In this document: piece after piece, positions 52,261-59,970 of the stretch
How the letters are laid out: each line of letters starts with the position of its first letter
Position numbering within the stretch: position 1 is the first letter of the stretch
Assembly (NCBI GenBank): GCA_902363555.1
Contig: CABJAM010000002.1
Coordinates: 682,001 to 746,000 of the forward strand
DNA length: 64,000 nucleotides
Direction of reading: 5' to 3'
DNA from: Lachnospiraceae bacterium
GTDB lineage: Bacteria; Bacillota; Clostridia; Lachnospirales; Lachnospiraceae
The notes under the pieces: model-generated
Told to the model about the DNA's origin: nothing
What the model saw: the letters and a program-made list of their open reading frames with translations, nothing else
Databases searched by the model: none
Position numbers and translations under genes: made by a program

Positions 52261-53256
52261 TTATGCCGTCGGCAATGTGGACGGCCGTTCACTGTTCATA
52301 AATACGAGCACCAGGAAAATCAATCCCCGGACTCCCTGTATCACCATCGGCGATACGCCATACATCAGCAGCCCCTTATTTAACGCCGATACGGTCAGCG
52401 CCCCGAGAAAGCCTGCATAGGCAAAGGAGCGTTTACCTCCAAAAATAGACATGCCGCCCAGCACTGTGGCCAGCATCACATCCATACCCATACCGCCGCC
52501 CATGGTCGTGCTCACAGTTGTTGTGCGGATAATGGAAAATACCGCCGCCAGCCCGACACCAAGCCCGGCCATCATAAAGCTGATCGTCGTCAGCTTCCCC
52601 TTACTGATACCAGTCTGCTGCGCACATTTGCTGTTGCCGCCAAGAAACTTCAGCTTTCTGCCAATGGAGGTACTGTGAAATACCGCCAAGCAGAAAATAA
52701 AAAACAGAACAAAAGCCACATTACGAAAGCCTGCGCTTTCCAAAGTCTTACAGACATCGTAATCCACGCTGATCGTATCCGGACCTAAAATCTTACCGAT
52801 CACTGCATTATATAACTGCATCATAACGATGGATACAATGATCGTCCGAATACCAAATAATACATTAATAATACCATTAAACGTCATCAAAAGCACGCCG
52901 CATATAACGCATACTACAATCATCAGCACCACGCTGCCGGTAGAATTATACACCATCGCTCCCATCACTGCCGCCAGCGCCATGGCGCTGCCCACGGAAA
53001 TATCCATGTTCCCGGCCGTATACACAAAGGACACGCCCGTAGCAATCGTTCCCACGATCAGAGCCTGATTGAAAATACCCACCATTATACTCTTTGACAG
53101 AAAAGCCCCGCCGGTGACGATTCCAAAGAACGCAATAAGCAATACCAATACACCCATGGAAAAGAACAGGGGAAATGCCGGCTTGTCTTTAATTGTACGT
53201 ATGCGGTCACTGAGGGTCAGCCTTGGAATTTCTTTAGCTATTGTATAGTCACTCAT
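52261..53256 (-). CDS. RbsC-type ABC importer permease (331 aa)
   Basis: This is the second CUT2 permease. It has about nine helices. TAGNMDISVGSAMALAAVMGAMV and GGMGMDVMLATVLGGMSIFGGK match the conserved permease segments. It follows the ATPase gene by 78 bases, most of which is an element C copy. With the 357-residue permease it makes a heterodimeric channel, unlike the ribose homodimer. Confidence 0.88.
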   Translation of the reverse strand: MSDYTIAKEIPRLTLSDRIRTIKDKPAFPLFFSMGVLVLLIAFFGIVTGGAFLSKSIMVGIFNQALIVGTIATGVSFVYTAGNMDISVGSAMALAAVMGAMVYNSTGSVVLMIVVCVICGVLLMTFNGIINVLFGIRTIIVSIVMMQLYNAVIGKILGPDTISVDYDVCKTLESAGFRNVAFVLFFIFCLAVFHSTSIGRKLKFLGGNSKCAQQTGISKGKLTTISFMMAGLGVGLAAVFSIIRTTTVSTTMGGGMGMDVMLATVLGGMSIFGGKRSFAYAGFLGALTVSALNKGLLMYGVSPMVIQGVRGLIFLVLVFMNSERPSTLPTA

Positions 53257-53278
53257 AATTCCCTCCTATTTTTTAATC

Positions 53279-53334
53279 GGAATTGCGCTGATGCGCAAGC
53301 AGGTCAACGATTTCCTTCGGAATTCCCTGACAAA
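53279..53334. repeat. Element C copy 3: tandem hairpins between ATPase and permease genes
   Basis: The block GGAATTGCGCTGATGCGCAA, which forms a TTGCGC/GCGCAA hairpin, is identical to the one near 22728. It is followed by a second dyad (GTCAACGATTTCC with GGAATTCCCTGAC, imperfect) ending at the ATPase stop. Confidence 0.7.
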
Positions 53335-54843
53335 CTAAATCATACATTCAATCATCTCATGTTCATTGTAGCCCTCCTGGCGGTAAAATTCCCCGCTGCG
53401 CCGTCCATCCTTCATAATGATGATACGGTCGGACATCCCCATAAGCTCCGGCATTTCCTCGCTGATCATAATAATGGATTTCCCTTTCTTCTTCATTTCA
53501 TAAATGAGCTGGTACATGGACGCCTTCACACCCACGTCCACGCCGCGGGTCGGACAGTCAAGAATAAGAATATCCGCATCGTCGGCAATCCATTTGCCAA
53601 AGACGACCTTCTGTTTATTGCCGCCGGACATGGCTTTCACTGGCTGAAACATATCCACGCATTTAATCGATAAAGACTTTACCTGTTCGGCTGCGTAACG
53701 CTTTTCCTTCCTGCCGGATATAAAGGGCCCAAACCAGCGATTTTTTCGGTATCCCGTACTCTGTATATTGGCCGCAATGGAAGCATTGGGCTCCAGCGAT
53801 TCTGTGTCGCGGTTTTTGGACACATAGCCAAGCCCATGGCCAAACGCCGATTCGGCGCTTGTAATCGTGCAGCCCTTTCCCGGCAATACCACCTGACCGT
53901 AGACCACCTCGTCCAGGCCGTAAAGCGCCCGGCCAAGCTCGTGCATACCACAGTTGGATAAACCTCCCACGCCGAGGATCTCCCCCTTATGAAGCTCCAT
54001 ATTAAAGCAGAGCAGCTCCTTCATGGTCGTCATCTTATCCGCCCTGAGAACCACCTCCGGATCATATCCGTCGTCGTCCACCCGGTAATAATTGCCTTTT
54101 AACTCGCGGCCGACCATTTTGTGCTTGATCGTATTGGCATCAAACTGTGCTCTTGGGATACTGTCGATGACTACGCCATCCCGAAGCACCGTCATCGTAT
54201 CGCAGTGCTCCATCAGCTCCTCCAGGTCATGGCTGATAAATATGACCGCCTTATTGGCATCCGCTGTTTTATGCATCAGCTCATACAGCAGTCGGCGTCC
54301 GTTTTGCGACAAAGCTGTGGTCGTCTCATCAATAATGAGCACCTCCGGGTCATTATACATGACCTTGGCAATTTCGATCAGCTTGCGCTCCTGCATATCA
54401 TAAACCCGTGCAGGCATGGACGGATGAATATCGGTGATTCCAACCTTATCCAGCGCTTTCCTGGCTTCCGTATTCATCCGGCTCCGGGATATGGACGGCC
54501 CCCGCTTAAACATCCCGTAATTTCCAAGAAAAATATTTTCCGCCACAGTAATGGCGTCTATGGTGCCGGCCTCCTGCACGATCATGCCAATGCCATGATT
54601 GGCAGCCTCCACGGACGTTGCCGGCTTCCATGGCTTATTATTAAAGTACATTTCACCGCTGGTTGCCGGTTGAATACCTGCAATGATCGAGGATACCGTT
54701 GATTTCCCCGAACCGTTTTCCCCGATCAGCCCGAGGATCTCGCCGCGGCGGACAACAATATTTACATGATTTAATGCCACGGTAACGCCGAAGTTTTTAC
54801 ACATATCCTTAACTTCAACAAGGACATCCCCCTTTTTTGACAC
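53335..54843 (-). CDS. RbsA-type ABC importer ATPase (502 aa)
   Basis: This is a tandem ATPase. The first domain has Walker A GENGSGKSTVSS and Walker B VLIIDETTTALSQ. The second is degenerate at its P-loop (GVGGLSNCGMHELG), with signature MSGGNKQKVVFGKW and Walker B ILILDCPTRGVDVG, as normal for the family. The start is GTG 54843, about nine bases after GGGGG. The longer TTG frame (54906) would translate a family A hairpin and is rejected. It drives the two permeases downstream. It is the first gene of the C-deglycosidase operon and the likely target of the response regulator at 55077. Confidence 0.9.
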   Translation of the reverse strand: MSKKGDVLVEVKDMCKNFGVTVALNHVNIVVRRGEILGLIGENGSGKSTVSSIIAGIQPATSGEMYFNNKPWKPATSVEAANHGIGMIVQEAGTIDAITVAENIFLGNYGMFKRGPSISRSRMNTEARKALDKVGITDIHPSMPARVYDMQERKLIEIAKVMYNDPEVLIIDETTTALSQNGRRLLYELMHKTADANKAVIFISHDLEELMEHCDTMTVLRDGVVIDSIPRAQFDANTIKHKMVGRELKGNYYRVDDDGYDPEVVLRADKMTTMKELLCFNMELHKGEILGVGGLSNCGMHELGRALYGLDEVVYGQVVLPGKGCTITSAESAFGHGLGYVSKNRDTESLEPNASIAANIQSTGYRKNRWFGPFISGRKEKRYAAEQVKSLSIKCVDMFQPVKAMSGGNKQKVVFGKWIADDADILILDCPTRGVDVGVKASMYQLIYEMKKKGKSIIMISEEMPELMGMSDRIIIMKDGRRSGEFYRQEGYNEHEMIECMI

Positions 54844-54863
54844 TCTGGCTTCCCCCTTTCCCT

Positions 54864-54893
54864 GTAACAGTCCAAGGCGGTCGAACTGTTCAC
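54864..54893. repeat. Family A intergenic hairpin, copy 13
   Basis: GTAACAGTCC and CGAACTGTTCAC arms lie directly before the ATPase ribosome site. Folding in the mRNA leader could affect ATPase translation. Confidence 0.6.
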
Positions 54894-54995
54894 TTTCCTT
54901 TTCCAAATCGTAGTTTTAGTATATAAGATAATCTCTCGCTTTTCTGTAAATAAATCTGCCGGTATTATCGAAAATCCGGCATTATTTTTGAACGC

Positions 54996-55029
54996 AAAAA
55001 ATCGATGTCCAAATTACGACATCGATTTT
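54996..55029 (-). terminator. Terminator after the response regulator gene
   Basis: AAAATCGATGTC and GACATCGATTTT form a stem with TTTTTGCG after it on the minus strand. It separates the two-component genes from the importer operon, which therefore has its own promoter near 54900-54960. Confidence 0.75.
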
Positions 55030-55076
55030 GCAAAATCCGACAAAGATTTGGTGGCTGGCCAGCCACCGCAGCCATT

Positions 55077-56654
55077 TTACGTTTTCTCCCCCCGCTCCTC
55101 CTGCGGCGACCGCCCCATCGCCTTTTTATAAGCATAGGAAAAATGGCTGAAATTGCAGTACCCCATCTTTGCCGCCACAAAGCTGACCGGCAGATTGGTC
55201 GTGCGCAGCAGCCCCTGGGCGGCCTTCATCTTCTCCGTCGTGATATATTCCTTCAGCGACAGCCCGGTTTCCTTCTTAAACACCCGGGTGAGATGGTCCG
55301 CATTCACATGACAGTGGGCGGCCAGCTCATCCCTTCGCAGCTCCTCCTCCAGATTTTCGGCAATATAATCCATCACATCCTGGACCAGAGTTTTGCAATC
55401 CGCCGCTCCGCTCCCTTTAAAATATCCAGTTACATAATGGATCAGCCGCTTCATCTGCTCCACCGATTTCATCCCGCCACGGTATAGCTCCATAGCCTCA
55501 TAGGACTGGAATATATCCTTCAATGCCTGTCCGGTTTCCGCCGCCGTTACATAGATCATCTGCATAAAATCCTGATAAAAATCAAATAACATTTCCTGAT
55601 TCATGGCTCCGCCCACACACAATTCATCCAGAAGCTCCAGCGCCTCCTGCTCCACCGCATCGCAGTAACCATCCTTAAATAAATCATGCCAGTGCCGTAT
55701 CCTGGGCATCCGGTAGGTATGTTTTATAGCTGTGCGCTCCGCCTCCACATCAAAAATTCCACTTTTATTCAGCACATTATCGCCCTTTTGGTTACAGAGC
55801 TCCTCCCAATGCTTTGGCGTCATTTCAAAGACATCCGGCCCGGAAATATAACAAGCCGTATCGCACCGGAAATACTGCCCACAGGCGCTGGAAAAAAACT
55901 GAAGATGCTGCATCAGTTTACTTTTCGGCATTTCCTTACCACCGCGCCCCCAAAGGACCATGGCAAAGACATCCGGTTCCATATACGCAAAGCCCGCATT
56001 TTGACCCTGAGAGGTGAAAATCTCACTGACCACATTTTCCAGGCTTAATTCCAAAAGATTCATTTCCCACAGCTCAGCATTATCATGCCAGCGGTTGATA
56101 TGAATAAGTACCAGCCAGCAATGCTCATCCAGCGCGGGCCCCAGCTCCATGGCGGCAAGGCTCTGCATATATGCGGCTCCGCCCCGGCCCTTTAAAAAGC
56201 TACCAATGGCGTCGCCCAGAATCGTTTTTTTCTGCTCACCAAACATCCGGCCATAGTCCAGCTTTACATTCTCGCTCCGGTCCTTCTCGATCTGATCCAG
56301 AGCCTTTTTAACAACCCGCTCCACCTCCGCATAGGGCGCCGGCTGTACCACGTAATCAAACGCCCCAAGGCGTATTGCCTCCTGGGCATAGGAAAAATCA
56401 GCATGGCTGGTCAGAAAAATAAAGTATGGCAAATATCCGGAGGATTTTACCCAGCGAAATAAATCCATCCCGGATTCCACTGGCATTTCAATATCACACA
56501 ATACAATATCCACGGACTCCTGCTTTATCACAGCCCGCGCATCCAGTGCGTTTTGCGCCGTAAAAACCTGAGCGATCCCCATATCGGCCCAGGACACGCC
56601 GCATAGCAGCCCCCGAACAACGGAGAGCTGGTCGTCCACAATCAAAAGCTTCAT
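55077..56654 (-). CDS. Response regulator, YesN/AraC type (525 aa)
   Basis: The receiver domain has phospho-acceptor Asp in IVLCDIEMPVESG (about 55) and Lys/Thr switch residues (FIFLTSHADF). After a long linker comes the AraC-type DNA-binding end (LAAHCHVNADHLTRVFKKETGLSLKEYI and YCNFSHFSYAYKKAMGRSP). GGGGG sits before the ATG. It probably activates the importer/C-deglycosidase operon that follows its terminator. It pairs with the kinase 68 bases upstream, across a family A hairpin. Confidence 0.92.
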   Translation of the reverse strand: MKLLIVDDQLSVVRGLLCGVSWADMGIAQVFTAQNALDARAVIKQESVDIVLCDIEMPVESGMDLFRWVKSSGYLPYFIFLTSHADFSYAQEAIRLGAFDYVVQPAPYAEVERVVKKALDQIEKDRSENVKLDYGRMFGEQKKTILGDAIGSFLKGRGGAAYMQSLAAMELGPALDEHCWLVLIHINRWHDNAELWEMNLLELSLENVVSEIFTSQGQNAGFAYMEPDVFAMVLWGRGGKEMPKSKLMQHLQFFSSACGQYFRCDTACYISGPDVFEMTPKHWEELCNQKGDNVLNKSGIFDVEAERTAIKHTYRMPRIRHWHDLFKDGYCDAVEQEALELLDELCVGGAMNQEMLFDFYQDFMQMIYVTAAETGQALKDIFQSYEAMELYRGGMKSVEQMKRLIHYVTGYFKGSGAADCKTLVQDVMDYIAENLEEELRRDELAAHCHVNADHLTRVFKKETGLSLKEYITTEKMKAAQGLLRTTNLPVSFVAAKMGYCNFSHFSYAYKKAMGRSPQEERGEKT

Positions 56655-56686
56655 TTAGAAATTCCCCCATTACTTTTCAGCCAGAT

Positions 56687-56715
56687 GTAGCAGTTCAGAG
56701 ACGCTGAACTGTTAC
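56687..56715. repeat. Family A intergenic hairpin, copy 14
   Basis: GTAGCAGTTC and GAACTGTTAC arms around AGAGACGCT lie between the kinase stop and the regulator start. Confidence 0.7.
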
Positions 56716-56722
56716 ATCCGGT

Positions 56723-58420
56723 TTATCTTTCCGATACAGTTGAACAGATTTCAAATAAAAACTCCACGCATCCGCCATTTTTGTTATAAAAGCGCACACT
56801 GCAGGCTTCACCGTACAATAGATGGAAACGCTCCACAATATTTCCCACGCCGATACCGCCCAGTTTTTTCCGCTCCGAGTCCGAGGCATTTAAAAGCTTT
56901 AGCGAAGCCTCGTCAAAGCCATTACCATTATCATTAATGATAATATCCACCAGCGTCTGCGCGTCAATGTGCAAAAGCTTTGCGGTAATCGTCACCGCCA
57001 GGCTTCCATCCCGGGCCATGCCGTGCTTAACACAATTTTCCACAATGGTCAGCAGGCTGACCGGCGGAACAGGAACCTGTGCGGCCGCCCGATCTAAAGA
57101 TATATGAATTTCAGGGCATCCGCATTCACATTCCTGCTGGAGCTTTATATAGTTTTCGCACATATCCAGCTCCTTTTCCAGAGGGATCGTTTCGCTGCGC
57201 ACATCAAAAACATAACGCAGATGGGAGGAAAGGTAAAGGACCGCCTGCTGTATGGATTCCATCTTTCCAGCCTGGGCCAGCCCAAAAATGCTTTTCAGAC
57301 AGTTCAGATAAAAATGCGGACGGATCTGCATTCTGAGGAAATTTAATTTTCCCCGGGCAATTTCAAGCTGCTGCTCATAGCTTTTAATGCGCAGATTGGA
57401 CAGCTCATCCACCATACTGTTAAAGGTCGTCTGCACTTGATGAAACTCCCGGCCGCCCTGAGCCTTCAGCCGCGTGCTCAAATCCCCGTCCTGGAGCTTT
57501 TCCATGGTTTTTATCAGATCCTCCATAGGTAAAAGCACGGTCCGGCGCAAATACCAGATAGCCGCAGCCAGAGCCATTATAGCCGCCAAACAATATATGT
57601 ACGGACTCATATAAAGAAAATGAATAGAGCCGCTGCGCTCATAGGGCACAACCGCCGCCATTTTCATAGTGACCAGCGGCTTTCCCACAATCATATAGCT
57701 TTGGTGACTGCCTGAAAAATAGTAATCCGCATCACTGGAATAATCAAGCTCGATCCCCTCACTATTTATAAAATCACCATTGGCCAGCACGCCATGGCCA
57801 TTGAAAAATACAAGCTGGCCCTTCTGCTCATAGAGCAGGGCATAATTTTTCACCGCCTGGTCCAGATCCATAAACACAAGCACATAACTGCCCCGCTGCT
57901 CCATAAGACGGCAAAAAAAGCTATGGGTCGTGCCCTGCACCAAAAACCATCCCAGCTCTTTTTCATCTTCAGAAATCCTGGCCCGGGCAATTTCCTCGAT
58001 TTCCATCCGTATATCCGTATAGGAGGCGATGTTATTGAATACCGACTTCATCTGCCCGGTGGGCGAGTGATACAAAATATAGGCGGCCACATCCGGATTA
58101 TTATTAATTTCATTGTTCAGCATATCCACCAGAGGGATTATTTCCCGGACCACTCCGGAATGCGTCACCTGTAAAGAAAAATTATAGAAATTCTCATTTC
58201 CATAAACAAGCCGGCTCATAAAGCTTTCAGCACTGAGCAGCTCATTTTGAAAAATATTGTGATAGAGCTGCAGGCCGGATAAATTAGCCTCCGCCACCTG
58301 ACCTTCAATATTTTTCGTAGCGGTCGCTGTAATCCCCGTAAAAACAGCAGATACGGGAATCAATATAAAAATCATTGCGATCACAACCCTGTATTTTATG
58401 AGAATCCCCCGCGTTTTCAT
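56723..58420 (-). CDS. Sensor histidine kinase, YesM type (565 aa)
   Basis: It has an N-terminal helix (VVIAMIFILIPVSAVFTGI), an extracellular sensor to about 270, a second helix (IYCLAAIMALAAAIWYL), HAMP, then the variant phospho-site MQIRPHFYLNCLKSIFGLAQ (RPHFYLN instead of NPHFLYN) and an ATPase domain ending GVGNIVERFHLLYG. It probably senses the extracellular glycoside and controls the adjacent response regulator. GGGGG lies 13 bases before the ATG, a long spacing. Confidence 0.9.
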   Translation of the reverse strand: MKTRGILIKYRVVIAMIFILIPVSAVFTGITATATKNIEGQVAEANLSGLQLYHNIFQNELLSAESFMSRLVYGNENFYNFSLQVTHSGVVREIIPLVDMLNNEINNNPDVAAYILYHSPTGQMKSVFNNIASYTDIRMEIEEIARARISEDEKELGWFLVQGTTHSFFCRLMEQRGSYVLVFMDLDQAVKNYALLYEQKGQLVFFNGHGVLANGDFINSEGIELDYSSDADYYFSGSHQSYMIVGKPLVTMKMAAVVPYERSGSIHFLYMSPYIYCLAAIMALAAAIWYLRRTVLLPMEDLIKTMEKLQDGDLSTRLKAQGGREFHQVQTTFNSMVDELSNLRIKSYEQQLEIARGKLNFLRMQIRPHFYLNCLKSIFGLAQAGKMESIQQAVLYLSSHLRYVFDVRSETIPLEKELDMCENYIKLQQECECGCPEIHISLDRAAAQVPVPPVSLLTIVENCVKHGMARDGSLAVTITAKLLHIDAQTLVDIIINDNGNGFDEASLKLLNASDSERKKLGGIGVGNIVERFHLLYGEACSVRFYNKNGGCVEFLFEICSTVSER

Positions 58421-58781
58421 TGCTCAAAAAGCCCCCTTATCTTATATAAAACCCCTGTACTCTGACCCTGCTGCCTTGCCCGTTTAACGGCCCAGAGCAC
58501 CATCCGTCCAGAAACCACACTGTCCGCACTGCCTGTTTTGCCATCTGCTGCGTGGTCGTCGGTCAGCGGAATAGCCTTTATCCTTATTCTAACATATTTA
58601 AGAACGCTTATTTACAAAATTCTGAAAATTGCCGGTTTTTGCAAAATAATTGCCGGTTTTTTGATTCCCACCAGGCATGTACAGACTTATAATAGACTCA
58701 GGAAATTAACGATGTCGAAACTGCCGGCTTATCAAAGCGGCCGCGACATAACGATTGTAAACGACAAATGGAGGTATACCT
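58421..58781. promoter_or_regulatory. Divergent promoter region of the kinase and amidohydrolase genes
   Basis: This 361-base region has two direct copies of AATTGCCGGTTTTT-like sequence at about 58628-58660, spaced about one and a half helix turns apart. A TATAAT box at 58688-58693 follows, on the plus strand, 89 bases before the amidohydrolase ATG. No clear -35 box is visible at 17 bases, which suits an activator-dependent promoter binding the direct repeats. Confidence 0.5.
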
Positions 58782-59858
58782 ATGATTATTGACTGCCATG
58801 CCCATCACATTGCTGCACCCTACAATTCAAATTATCTGGAGTGGCTAAAAGCTACGGGAAATAAAGAATTCGGGCCGTTTTATCTGTGGAACGATCCGGC
58901 CTTTGAGGATGAAGGTCTGGTCTATAAAAAAATGAAGCAAAACGGGATCGGCTGCTCCATTATCACCTATTCGGCCAATATTACACAGATTGTGGACGCT
59001 GCCGCTGCGAGTCCAAATCTGTCCGACAGAATGGCGGCTGACGGAGATGGTGCCAGTGATCCCCGCTTATCCATTGTCCGGGATATCAATGACAAGACCA
59101 TCGAAATGTGTAAAAAGAGCGATGGGCACCTGCGCACTACCGCACTGATCGAACTGCGCTCAGGGCTTCCCGCCCTTAATGAACTGGAACGGTGCGCCCC
59201 GGATGTGGTGGGATTTTCGGTCCTTGCCGCCTACCGGAATAAAACACAGATATGCTTTTTGGATGATCCCGCCTATGAACCGTTCTGGGCTGAAGCCGAG
59301 CGTATGAGTAAACCCGTTTTTATCCACTTCAGCAATCTCTATAAAATCAATAACCCAAAGGCTCCGATACCGGGGTATATGAATGACACACTTTTATATG
59401 CCGGCATGGGTCAGCTCATGGAGGACGCCCTGTGTGTGGCCCGCCTTGTGCTTTCCGGCGTCTTTGACCGGCACCCCGGACTGAAGATTGTCATGGGCCA
59501 GGCTGGCGGTATGTATCCGTTTATGCTGGAGCGGATGGATATGCTGTATCACATGTATGCCGGCGGCGCAAAAAAAGCCGGACTCAATATCACCGACGTG
59601 AGCATGCCCGAAAGCTTTATGCGAAATATGAAAAACTACACCGATCAGATTTACGTGGACACCCATTCTATGGACGCGCTGTCCATACTGTGCGCGGCAC
59701 AGATTCTTGGAGAGGATAAAATCTTATATGGCTCGGATTACCCCATTACGCCGGATGGCTGGGGGATGGACAGGGCACTGGGGGAATTAAAGACATTGCC
59801 GGAGGGGCTGCAAAGAAAAGTTTTTTCAGAAAATGCAGGCAGGCTGCTTAACATTTAA
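58782..59858 (+). CDS. Amidohydrolase-2 (ACMSD/resorcylate decarboxylase-like) protein (358 aa)
   Basis: This TIM-barrel metalloenzyme belongs to the group that includes non-oxidative aromatic acid decarboxylases and hydrolases. The metal motif His-x-His is at CHAHH (His6, His8), a third His is at FIHF (His182) and the Asp at YGSDYP (Asp319). The usual HGGG histidine before the PFMLERMD segment is replaced by Gln240 (MGQAGGMYPFMLERMD), so the chemistry may differ from ACMSD. GGAGG precedes the ATG. It is divergent from the C-deglycosidase two-component system and may process an aromatic product, for example decarboxylate or hydrolyse it. No direct evidence for the substrate. Confidence 0.82.
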   Translation: MIIDCHAHHIAAPYNSNYLEWLKATGNKEFGPFYLWNDPAFEDEGLVYKKMKQNGIGCSIITYSANITQIVDAAAASPNLSDRMAADGDGASDPRLSIVRDINDKTIEMCKKSDGHLRTTALIELRSGLPALNELERCAPDVVGFSVLAAYRNKTQICFLDDPAYEPFWAEAERMSKPVFIHFSNLYKINNPKAPIPGYMNDTLLYAGMGQLMEDALCVARLVLSGVFDRHPGLKIVMGQAGGMYPFMLERMDMLYHMYAGGAKKAGLNITDVSMPESFMRNMKNYTDQIYVDTHSMDALSILCAAQILGEDKILYGSDYPITPDGWGMDRALGELKTLPEGLQRKVFSENAGRLLNI

Positions 59859-59900
59859 ATTTTAACAATTCATAATCCAACATAGAAAAAAGCATAGAAA

Positions 59901-59944
59901 ATGCCGGGGAGAACCTTGATATAATCAACCTTCTTCCCCGGCAT
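59901..59944. terminator. Bidirectional terminator between the amidohydrolase and fucI
   Basis: ATGCCGGGGAGAA pairs with TTCTTCCCCGGCAT. On the minus strand TTTTCTATGCTTTTTT follows, making it a good terminator for the fucose operon; the plus side has a weaker T-run. Confidence 0.85.
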
Positions 59945-59970
59945 ACTTTGTGTTCTATAAAACTATCGTT

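Noticed and set aside
54844..54906. Longer ATPase start at TTG 54906
   Set aside because: It would translate a family A hairpin; GTG 54843 has GGGGG at a proper distance.
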